Assembly: GCA_944358655.1 (NCBI GenBank)
Contig: CALVRO010000003.1
Location: 55,385-119,384, forward strand
Reading direction: 5' to 3'
From: an uncultured Clostridia bacterium
Lineage (GTDB): Bacteria; Bacillota; Clostridia; Christensenellales; Borkfalkiaceae
DNA length: 64,000 bases
Below, piece by piece: positions 33,577-40,271 of this stretch (the first letter of the stretch is position 1; each line of letters begins with the position of its first letter). A program made the position numbers and the translations under genes. The notes under the pieces were generated by a model. The model saw nothing but the letters and a program-made list of their open reading frames with translations, was not told the origin of the DNA and did no database searches.

Positions 33577-34762
33577 GCTGAGGCGCTTTGCCTCCTTTGT
33601 GTATGTGGCCGTAATGGCCGTGCTCGCCTTCATGTATTTCACCAACGACTACGGCCTTGTGGATATCCGCAAGACGGCCGTCATCATAGGCGCGGGCATC
33701 GACAGGACGGACGACAACATGTCGGTCACCGCGCAGGTGGCCGTGCCCAATCCGTCGTCGGGCGGCGGGTCTACGCGCTATATCGAAGTCGAGGCCGAGG
33801 GCCCCACCGTCGCCGCCGCGCTCAACGGCATAAACAAAAAGACGGGTTTCTATCCCAAACTCGTCTTTTGCAAGCTGATAGTGCTCGGTCAAAGCTGTTC
33901 CGAGGGCGACATTCTGGAAGTGCTCGACTATTTCTACCGCGACGACTACACCCAACTTACCCCCTCCGTCGCCATGTGCGAGGGGAGCGCGCGCTCCCTC
34001 CTCGGCTCGGACATGGCCTTCGGCAACACGGCCACCGTGTCCATAGAGCGGCTGCTCTCCGACGAGGCCAAGCGCAGCGGCAACGTGTCCGTCGCCGACC
34101 TCAAGGATATCGGCCTTCTGCAAAGTTCGCCCTCGGCCGCCTTCTTCATGCCCTTCATCCGTCCCAAAAGCAGTTCGGCGGGAGGAGCAGAGCAGCCTTC
34201 GTCGGGGGATAGTGCGGGGTCTGAGGGCAAACAGGGGGAGGGTGAGAGCGGCGGTGGCGGCTCCGAATTTCTGTGCGACAGAACGGCCGTCTTTACAAAG
34301 GGGGCCTTTGCAGGCGTACTGTCTGAGGAGGACAGCATGGCCTTCAACCTCCTCAAGAGCGACGTCCGCCATGTCTTTGTGCCCTGCTCGGACGGCGAGG
34401 AGCTGTATACCCTCGGCCTGCGCAGCTGCAGCGGCTCGGCAACGGCGGGGGAGGAGGGCGGAAGGCCCGTAATAACTCTCTCCTTTTCGGCCGTGGCGCA
34501 GCTGGCCGACACCTCCGTTCCGTCCGAGGCCTCTCAGAAATCGGAGGGCGAAGTGCCCGAAGGCGCGCTCCGCGCGGGCGAGGCCGCCGTCCGCGGCATG
34601 TTTTCCTCGCTGTTGGACGCCCTGCGCGCCGCCGACTGCGACGTTTTGGGCTTAAAGAACGGCCTCTACCGCTTTGCCCCCGCACTATACCGCAAATACG
34701 GCGGCAGTCTGCTCTCCTCGGCGGAGGTGGTTTACAACATATCCCTTCGCTCGGCGGGGTGA
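33563..34762 (+). CDS. gerAC: Spore germinant receptor subunit C (Ger(x)C family), no lipobox
   Basis: C subunits are normally lipoproteins on the spore inner membrane. The 399-residue protein has the family pattern VDIRKTAVIIGAGIDR, FYPKLVFCKLIVLGQ, LTPSVAMCEGSAR and DRTAVFTKGAFAGVLSEEDS. The start is GTG 33563 with GGGAGGGA upstream. The N-terminal hydrophobic segment (about 14-28) is not followed by a lipobox cysteine, so it may be held by an uncleaved anchor. A Ser/Gly/Glu-rich insertion lies at about 214-246. It ends the gerA operon. Confidence 0.88.
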   Translation: MKKFKLRRFASFVYVAVMAVLAFMYFTNDYGLVDIRKTAVIIGAGIDRTDDNMSVTAQVAVPNPSSGGGSTRYIEVEAEGPTVAAALNGINKKTGFYPKLVFCKLIVLGQSCSEGDILEVLDYFYRDDYTQLTPSVAMCEGSARSLLGSDMAFGNTATVSIERLLSDEAKRSGNVSVADLKDIGLLQSSPSAAFFMPFIRPKSSSAGGAEQPSSGDSAGSEGKQGEGESGGGGSEFLCDRTAVFTKGAFAGVLSEEDSMAFNLLKSDVRHVFVPCSDGEELYTLGLRSCSGSATAGEEGGRPVITLSFSAVAQLADTSVPSEASQKSEGEVPEGALRAGEAAVRGMFSSLLDALRAADCDVLGLKNGLYRFAPALYRKYGGSLLSSAEVVYNISLRSAG

Positions 34763-34820
34763 GGCAGACGGGGCCTGCCCCTCAAAGTTTGTGTTCTTCG
34801 GGTGCGCCGCATGTCGGCGC

Positions 34821-34852
34821 AAAAAAAGAGAGGGCGGGTCGCCCCGTCCTCT
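34821..34852. terminator. Terminator between gerAC and a convergent gene
   Basis: Stem GAGAGGGCGGG with CCCGTCCTCTC (one wobble) preceded by seven A on the plus strand, giving a U-tract for the minus-strand gene. It may also serve gerAC. Confidence 0.75.
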
Positions 34853-34875
34853 CCCTGCGGCATATGCCGCGCCCT

Positions 34876-35433
34876 TTACGCCGTTCCGCCCGCGTTCAGG
34901 CGGGCAAGGGTCTCAATTATCAGCCTTGCGAGAAGGTTTATGTCCCTCTCGCCTACGCCCTCGGCCTTGGCGGCGTTGAGTATCTCGGCCGCCTTTTTGG
35001 CGCCGTCGCCCGTCACGTCCCGCTCTATGGCCTCCGCAACCGACTTCGCCGCGGCGGCCACGCTCTCCGCGGGCACATATCCCTCGATCAGCGTTCTTAT
35101 AACGCCCTCGGCGGCGCCCGTCTGCTGCTCCCTTCGTATGAATTGCTCGTAACACACATACACCAATGTGGAGAGCGCACCTATCTCAAACCCGCGCTCC
35201 CAAATAAGGGGCAGGTTTTCAAAGACGAAGCTTACGTCCATATTGCTCAGCGCCGCAAAAAGGGCGTAGAGTATGGTGCCTGCAACAAAGGGCACAAAGG
35301 TCAGCACCTTCTTCTGGCACTTCTTTAAAAGAGTGCGCTTGAGCGCCTGCACTATAACGCAGGTGAGGGCCGAAAGCGCGGCTATATCCGCGCCGTAAAG
35401 GGTAAGGGTGTCGATAACTTCGAAAACGTCCAT
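34876..35433 (-). CDS. Small membrane protein with holin-like layout, function unknown
   Basis: The 185-residue protein has hydrophobic segments at about 10-27, 42-60 and 75-95, then a 90-residue Ala/Glu-rich helical tail. The core (ALSALTCVIVQALKRTLLKK, FVPFVAGTILYALFAAL) is followed by GFEIGALSTLVYVCYEQF. The topology (short TM core plus charged helical tail) recalls some phage holins, but no phage gene is nearby and I cannot assign a family. ATG 35433 has GGGAGG at a good distance. It is divergent from trmB. Confidence 0.65.
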   Translation of the reverse strand: MDVFEVIDTLTLYGADIAALSALTCVIVQALKRTLLKKCQKKVLTFVPFVAGTILYALFAALSNMDVSFVFENLPLIWERGFEIGALSTLVYVCYEQFIRREQQTGAAEGVIRTLIEGYVPAESVAAAAKSVAEAIERDVTGDGAKKAAEILNAAKAEGVGERDINLLARLIIETLARLNAGGTA

Positions 35434-35605
35434 CTCTTTTCCTCCCGTTAATTTTCCGCCTCTCCCGACGCGCGAAAGGAGTTTTCTTTCAGAAACGGAG
35501 CTATTCACCCGACGCCTTTTTAATAACCTTGCCGCAACGAATATAAACATACATTCGCAAAATAAAAAATAAATAAAAATGTGCCCGATATGTACATGTA
35601 AATAG

Positions 35606-35635
35606 TTGCATGGCGCTGTAAAAATATGTTAAAAT
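35606..35635 (+). promoter_or_regulatory. sigma-A promoter of trmB, probably leaderless
   Basis: TTGCAT (35606-35611), 18 bp, TGT-TAAAAT (hexamer 35630-35635, extended -10), then 7 nt to the ATG at 35643. Confidence 0.75.
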
Positions 35636-35642
35636 TTATCGT

Positions 35643-36311
35643 ATGAGAATGCACAAAAAGAGCCACTTAGAGGAGCGGCTGGACGCCTGCGGCCCCATCC
35701 TCACCGTGGCCGACCTCGCACAGAAGAATATGAAGCTCGCCGCCATGGAGCGCCGTCTTTTCGACCTGCAGGCGCTCTTTCCGCAGGGCGGGCCCGTCCA
35801 CCTCGAGGTGGGGTGCGGCAAGGGCGGTTTTGTCAATCAAATGGCCGCCATGCACCCTTCGGTCAACTTCATCGCCGTCGAAAAGATATCCAACGTCATG
35901 ATAGAGGCCTGCGAGGAGTGTTTAAAGCGCGGGCTCAACAACGTGCATTTTCTCATCTGCGCGGCCGAAGTGCTGCCCAAATACATCCCCGAAGGCAGCA
36001 TAGATCGCATATATCTCAACTTTTCCAACCCCCTGCCCAAGCAGGGCTTCGTAAAACAGCGCCTCACAAACCCGCGTTTTTTAAGGATATACCGCGCCCT
36101 TTTGAAGGAGGGCGGGGAGATCTGGCAAAAGACCGACGACGAGGACTTCTTCAACTATTCGCTGCTGAGCTATGAGGAGGAGGGCATGCGCGTCCTCTCC
36201 GTCTGCCGCGACCTCGCGGCGCAGCCCTTCGAGGGCAACGTTATAACCGAGCACGAGCGCCGCTTCATGGCCGAGGGCAAAAAGATATTCAGGGCGGTGG
36301 TGCGCGTATGA
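35643..36311 (+). CDS. trmB: tRNA (guanine-N7)-methyltransferase TrmB
   Basis: TrmB makes m7G46 in tRNA. The 222-residue protein has the SAM motif LEVGCGKGGFVNQMA (about 57-71), FIAVEKISNVM and RIYLNFSNPLPKQGF followed by RLTNPRFLRIYRALL. The family usually has NFSDPWPK; here Asp and Trp are replaced by Asn and Leu, so this is a divergent branch. No SD is present; the -10 box is 7 nt from ATG. A phosphoesterase gene overlaps its end by 4 bp. Confidence 0.92.
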   Translation: MRMHKKSHLEERLDACGPILTVADLAQKNMKLAAMERRLFDLQALFPQGGPVHLEVGCGKGGFVNQMAAMHPSVNFIAVEKISNVMIEACEECLKRGLNNVHFLICAAEVLPKYIPEGSIDRIYLNFSNPLPKQGFVKQRLTNPRFLRIYRALLKEGGEIWQKTDDEDFFNYSLLSYEEEGMRVLSVCRDLAAQPFEGNVITEHERRFMAEGKKIFRAVVRV

Positions 36312-37123
36312 CGTGGCAGCAGATAGTCATCATTATCGCCGCCTGCGCGGGCGCAGTCGCGCTCGCCGCACTCTTTTGTTGGTATTCCAACAGCAAGCTC
36401 GGCGTCACTAAATACGAGATAGAGGACGAAAGGATAGATAGGCCGCTTAGGATAGTGCACCTGTCCGACCTGCACGCCAAGCGCTTCGGCAAACAAAACT
36501 GCCGCCTTGTCGGCATGGTAAAAAAGCTCAAACCCGACTTCATCGCCTTTACGGGCGACATAATCCACCTCTACCGCAAGCCGGGCGAGGAGGCCGCTCT
36601 CGAGCTGATATCCCTCCTCGTAAAGATAGCGCCCGTCTACTATGTTTCGGGCAATCACGAGATGAGGTATAAAAATTACCGCGTCTTTTCGCAAAAACTT
36701 GCCGACGCGGGCGCCGTAGTCCTCGAAAACGAGTACGTCGTAGTGCACGGCGTGGCGCTCGTGGGGCTGGGCTGCGCCCACCTCAAAAACAATAAAATTT
36801 TCGAGGTCACGCCCGACTTCGAATCCTACAAAATACTTCTCGCGCACGAGCCGCAGTTCATCAGGCGGTACGCGAGGGCGGGGTACGACCTCGTGCTCAG
36901 CGGCCACGCCCATGGCGGACAGTGGCGCTTTCCCTTCACCGATCAGGGCGTGTACGCGCCCGGGCAGGGCCTGCTGCCCCCGCTGACTTCGGGCGAGCAT
37001 ATATTGGGGGCAACGCACATGATAATCTCGCGCGGTCTGGGCAATTCCGAGTTCCCTCTGCGCATAAACAACCGCCCCGAGGTGGTGGTGATAGACCTCG
37101 CCTCCCCGCGCTCAGAGCAGTAA
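36308..37123 (+). CDS. Membrane-anchored calcineurin-like metallophosphoesterase
   Basis: The 271-residue protein has one N-terminal membrane segment (about 5-25) and the five phosphoesterase motifs: IVHLSDLHAKRFG, FIAFTGDII, VYYVSGNHEM, ILLAHEPQF and LVLSGHAHGGQWRFP. It resembles YkuE/LpxG-like phosphohydrolases, some of which act on lipid or UDP-sugar substrates. The substrate here is unknown. It is translationally coupled to trmB (ATGA), a functional link I cannot explain. Confidence 0.88.
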   Translation: MTWQQIVIIIAACAGAVALAALFCWYSNSKLGVTKYEIEDERIDRPLRIVHLSDLHAKRFGKQNCRLVGMVKKLKPDFIAFTGDIIHLYRKPGEEAALELISLLVKIAPVYYVSGNHEMRYKNYRVFSQKLADAGAVVLENEYVVVHGVALVGLGCAHLKNNKIFEVTPDFESYKILLAHEPQFIRRYARAGYDLVLSGHAHGGQWRFPFTDQGVYAPGQGLLPPLTSGEHILGATHMIISRGLGNSEFPLRINNRPEVVVIDLASPRSEQ

Positions 37124-37152
37124 ATTTTTCCGCAGAAATTTCCATAGTGATG

Positions 37153-37288
37153 TGCTTTCCATGGCAATCTGCTTTTTGCAGCGGTATGCTTTCTGTAGCA
37201 GGGTGCTTTCTGTTGCAATGTGCTTTCTGTAGTAGTGTGTTTTCAATAGCAGGGTGCCTACTGTAGTGGTATGCTTTCAATATTAAAG
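37153..37288. repeat. Tandem array of eight 17-bp repeats
   Basis: Eight consecutive units of exactly 17 bp, consensus TGCTTTCTGTAGCAGGG, start at 37153, 37170, 37187, 37204, 37221, 37238, 37255 and 37272. Units 3 to 5 are most alike. Many units hold TGCT...AGCA, able to form a tiny stem. No ORF of quality uses them. Confidence 0.9.
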
Positions 37289-37328
37289 TGCGGCGCGCGG
37301 CCAAATGGCCGCGCGCCGCACTTTTTAC
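37285..37328 (+). terminator. Strong terminator after the 17-bp array
   Basis: Stem AAAGTGCGGCGCGCGGCC, loop AAAT and complement, then TTTTT. It would end trmB-phosphoesterase transcripts, which therefore include the tandem array in their 3' UTR. Confidence 0.9.
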
Positions 37329-37369
37329 CTTGTATTGCAGAGGCGAAAGGCACGGGGCGGGCGGGTGGG

Positions 37370-38300
37370 ACAGACATGTCATCCTGAGCGACAGCGAAGG
37401 ATCTAAAAATGTCGATATATTGCCTACGGCAATTCGATATGCCCCGTTCGGGGCTCGATATGGCCGCGTTAACGCGGCCTCGATATGCGGCGCTTAAAGC
37501 ACCGCGTTGTGGCGGGAGTTTTAATAGCGCCCCGTTTGTCCGTCGGCTTACGCCTCCGAGATACATTCGGCGACGCGCACTCCTACCTTATAAGGAAACC
37601 GGCCTATTGGGTGCGCTGCTCAGTATGACAAACGGGGCATAGTGCGGCGCGCACCCCCTCGGGGAGAGCCTGTCATTTCGAGCGTAGCCGAGAAATCTCC
37701 CCGGTTACTTTTCAGATACACTTTTTACCGCTCCGCGAAGCGTGCGCAGCCCTGCGAGCACCCTCCGAAAAATGAGTAGCAAATCGCCAAAGCACCGCAC
37801 TCGCGAGAGGGGGCGGGCAAGGGCGAATTTGCTTTCACGGAGTGCAGATATTTTCACATTGGCCTCGCGCAAAACTGTAGTATTTGCGCGAAAGAGGAGC
37901 CGCAGGCTATAAAGCAAACAAGCCGAGTTTACTCGGCTTGCCGCGAAATTAGCCTTGCGGCGACGAGGAGAGATGCCTCGGCAACGCGCGCACTTGCTCG
38001 GTTATGTTCCAACCTTTATGGCGCGCTGCTCGGCATGACAATGGGGGGAGGGGAAGCGTGCGAAGCTTTCTCCCCGTGGGATTTCTCCGCGCGTTCGGCC
38101 TGTTGGCCTCACTTGGTCGAAATGACAAACATAGGGATGGGTAAGGCTTCGCGCACCCCCTCGGGTAGAGTATGTCATTTCGAGCGTAGCCGAGAAATCT
38201 CCCCGGTTACGTTTCAGATACGATATATCCTTATTATAGCCTCCCCGTCGCTATGGGGAGGTGTCCGAGCGCGAGAGCGCTCGGACGGAGAGGTCGATAT
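37370..38300. repeat. Intergenic repeat field B
   Basis: No credible gene. Modules of field A recur mostly in the opposite orientation. They are: TCATCCTGAGCGACAGCGAA (37379-37398); TGTCATTTCGAGCGTAGCCG followed by GAGAAATCTCCCCGGTTAC and CAGATAC (37671-37727 and 38171-38222); the gene-like CGCGCAAAACTGTAG...GCGCGAAAGAGGAG module (37867-37900); the 70-bp unit ending CGGCATGACA (37971-38040); and GCCTCCCCGTCGCTATGGGG with GGAGAGGTCGATA (38239-38300). Confidence 0.8.
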
Positions 38301-38320
38301 TCAATAACTTATACCACAAC

Positions 38321-38431
38321 GGCGCGGACAAAGTCCGCGCCATTTCACGCAACCGTAAGGTTGCATTTCACGAAAAGGCGAACGCCTTTTCATTTAACGC
38401 ACGCGCAAGCGTGCATTTAATGCCGTACGGC
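38321..38431. repeat. Array of five hairpins with constant ATTT(C/A)AC linkers
   Basis: Five consecutive inverted repeats with different stems: GGCGCGGAC/GTCCGCGCC (38321-38341), GCAACC/GGTTGC (38349-38364, loop GTAA), GAAAAGGCG/CGCCTTTTC (38372-38391), GCACGC/GCGTGC (38399-38414, loop GCAA) and GCCGTACGGC (38422-38431). Linkers are ATTTCAC, ATTTCAC, ATTTAAC and ATTTAAT. It sits 18 bp from the carbamoyltransferase stop, in its 3' UTR. Confidence 0.88.
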
Positions 38432-38449
38432 TAAGTCGTCGCGCGGCCT

Positions 38450-39388
38450 TTAATCAATCAACAGCGCCAGAATTCCCTTTATGGCGTGCAGTTTGTTTTC
38501 GGCCTGTTCCATCACGGCCGAGAACTTGCCGTCTATAATGTCGGCAGTCACCTCAACTCCGCGCGAGGCGGGGAGGGGATGCATGAATATCGCGTCGGGG
38601 CGGGCCACCGACATCACCGAGTTGTTTATCTTGTAGGGCGCCATTATGTGCATTTCGTCCTCGGTGGGCTTGGAGTGGTAGCGGTAGCTGTCGGTGTAGA
38701 TTATGTCGGCTCCCTTGGCGGCGAAGTAGGGATCGTCGGTCAGCGTTATCGAGCCGTACTGCTCGGCGCGGCGCACATGTTCGCGCTTGAGCCTGAATTC
38801 GGAGGGAGTGGCCACGGCCACCTCCATGCCGCACTTTACGGCGCCCATTATCAGCGAGGCCGCAACGTGCGAGCCCTTGCCTATGTAGGCTATCTTCAGC
38901 CCCTCGAGCCTCTTTTTGCGCTCCCATATGGTGAACAGGTCGCACACAGTCTGAATGGGGTCGAAGTCGTCGTTGGTGGAGTTGATGATGGGGATGGGCG
39001 AAACGGTGACGTAGTCGTCCAGCTCGCTCTGCCTTATGCCGCGCGTTACCAACGCGCCCACGCCGTAGCGGGCGAGCACGGTAACTATGTCCTTTATGTT
39101 TTCGCCCGCGCGCATGTCGCGCTCGTTGTAGGGCAGGTCTATGCAGTTGCCGCCCAGCTGGTGTATGCCTATCTCAAGGGCCGAGCGGGTGCGCAGCGAG
39201 GTGTCGCCGAACAGCAGCGCCAGCGTCACGTCGCGGAATATCTTGGTGTCCTCGTGCGCTATGAACTTGTCCTTCATGGCGCGCGCGGCGTAAAGGAATT
39301 CAAATATCTCCTCGGTCGAAAAATCGGCCAGCTTGGTCATGTGCCTGTAGTTTACGCCGTACCTCGGCGAATAGCGGTTAATATCCAT
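38450..39388 (-). CDS. Carbamoyltransferase family protein with atypical motifs
   Basis: The 312-residue protein has the fold pattern of ornithine/aspartate carbamoyltransferases: GDTSLRTRSALEIGIHQLGG (carbamoyl-phosphate loop, 61-80), LEGLKIAYIGKGSHVAASL, and FMHPLPASRGVEVTADIIDG (268-287) followed by EQAENKLHAIKG. Key differences from ornithine transcarbamylases are DPIQ (143-146) instead of HPxQ, HPLP (270-273) instead of HCLP, and YTDSYRYHSKPTEDE where the ornithine-binding SMG loop would be. The acceptor amine is therefore unknown. It is monogenic with its own promoter and SD (AAGGAAGAGG). Confidence 0.85.
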   Translation of the reverse strand: MDINRYSPRYGVNYRHMTKLADFSTEEIFEFLYAARAMKDKFIAHEDTKIFRDVTLALLFGDTSLRTRSALEIGIHQLGGNCIDLPYNERDMRAGENIKDIVTVLARYGVGALVTRGIRQSELDDYVTVSPIPIINSTNDDFDPIQTVCDLFTIWERKKRLEGLKIAYIGKGSHVAASLIMGAVKCGMEVAVATPSEFRLKREHVRRAEQYGSITLTDDPYFAAKGADIIYTDSYRYHSKPTEDEMHIMAPYKINNSVMSVARPDAIFMHPLPASRGVEVTADIIDGKFSAVMEQAENKLHAIKGILALLID

Positions 39389-39413
39389 ATGCCTCTTCCT
39401 TGTAGCTTTTAAA

Positions 39414-39441
39414 GGGGGCGGGCGGCGTGCCGCCCGCCCCC
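39414..39441 (-). promoter_or_regulatory. GC-rich hairpin at the 5' end of the carbamoyltransferase mRNA
   Basis: Stem GGGGGCGGGCGGC (39414-39426) with its complement (39429-39441). On the minus strand it begins a few nt after the predicted transcription start and ends before the SD. It lacks a proper U-tract in that direction, so it may protect or regulate the mRNA rather than terminate it. Confidence 0.6.
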
Positions 39442-39451
39442 TTTTTTCTAT

Positions 39452-39460
39452 ATTATATCA
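39452..39460 (-). promoter_or_regulatory. Extended -10 of the carbamoyltransferase gene
   Basis: TGA-TATAAT on the minus strand, hexamer at 39452-39457; transcription start expected near 39445. Confidence 0.65.
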
Positions 39461-39526
39461 CACTATTAAATTTTTATCAAGTGCATTTTAAAAAAAGACC
39501 TTCCCCGTCCGCGCGGCGGGCCGTGC

Positions 39527-40120
39527 TCAGTCCCTCTTGGAGAATACGCACCCGCAGTAATTCTGGCGGTACAGTCCGTACTCCGCCGAAAGCCGGCAGC
39601 TCCTTAAATATCCGTCGCCCTTTTTAAAGTCGCTCGGCAGCCATTTTACTCCCTCGCGCGCGGCGCACGCCCCGCCTATGGCGTTTATCAGCGCGGCGTT
39701 CTTAAGGGGGCTGACGGTCAGCGTGGTGGCAAAGTAGTCAAAGCCCTTTTGCCTCGCCGTCCGCGCCGTATAGGCAAGGCGCAGCTCAAAGCATTTTGCG
39801 CACCTCGCGCCGCCCTCCTTTTCGCCCTCGAGCCCTTTCACTGCGGCATAGTAGGCTTCCTTTTGGTGGTCGCAGTCCAAAAACTCCGCCCACCCCGTGC
39901 GCGTGAGAAAGCCTGTCAGCTCTGTCTTGCGCTTCTGGTATTCCTCGTCCTCTATGTTGGGATTGTAGAACAGCACGGTCACGTCCATCAGCATAGAAAG
40001 CCTCTCGAGGCAGGCCGTCGAGCAGGGCGCGCAGCAGGCGTGCAGCAGCAGTTTTTTTCCGCGTGCGCCGCCGCGGTCTATCTCTTCGAACATCAGTTTG
40101 TTGTAGTCGGTTGCGTTCAT
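39527..40120 (-). CDS. queH: Epoxyqueuosine reductase QueH
   Basis: QueH performs the last step of queuosine synthesis in tRNA, as an alternative to QueG. The 197-residue protein has the cluster-binding LLLHACCAPCSTACLERL (CC at 29-30, Cys33), the RCAKCFELRL block and the C-terminal YCGC motif (QNYCGCVFS). ATG 40120 (MNATDYNK) is preferred to upstream in-frame codons because the -10 box overlaps them; the mRNA is probably leaderless. No other queuosine gene is nearby. Confidence 0.95.
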   Translation of the reverse strand: MNATDYNKLMFEEIDRGGARGKKLLLHACCAPCSTACLERLSMLMDVTVLFYNPNIEDEEYQKRKTELTGFLTRTGWAEFLDCDHQKEAYYAAVKGLEGEKEGGARCAKCFELRLAYTARTARQKGFDYFATTLTVSPLKNAALINAIGGACAAREGVKWLPSDFKKGDGYLRSCRLSAEYGLYRQNYCGCVFSKRD

Positions 40121-40126
40121 ACACAT

Positions 40127-40134
40127 ATAATATA
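40127..40134 (-). promoter_or_regulatory. -10 region of queH, probably leaderless
   Basis: Minus strand TGG-TATATT (40129-40134) and overlapping TATTAT (40127-40132), leaving 6 to 8 nt before the ATG at 40120. Confidence 0.5.
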
Positions 40135-40197
40135 CCATTGCAGAAGGCGTTTTTCAAGAAAAATTGATAAAATTTTAAAATTTGCCCCCAAAGACCT

Positions 40198-40226
40198 TTG
40201 AAAAACCGCCCCCGTTGTGCTATTAT
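40198..40226 (+). promoter_or_regulatory. sigma-A promoter of the ABC ATPase gene
   Basis: TTGAAA (40198-40203), 17 bp, TGC-TATTAT (hexamer 40221-40226, extended -10). Confidence 0.72.
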
Positions 40227-40271
40227 ATAATAGCATTAAGGCGCGAGCGCCGCGCCATAACGGAGCAAATA

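Noticed and set aside
34876-35433. Phage holin
   Set aside because: Topology is suggestive only; there is no endolysin or other phage gene in the neighbourhood, so it is listed as a membrane protein of unknown function.
37153-37288. CRISPR-like array
   Set aside because: Units are contiguous 17-mers with no spacers and no cas gene is nearby.
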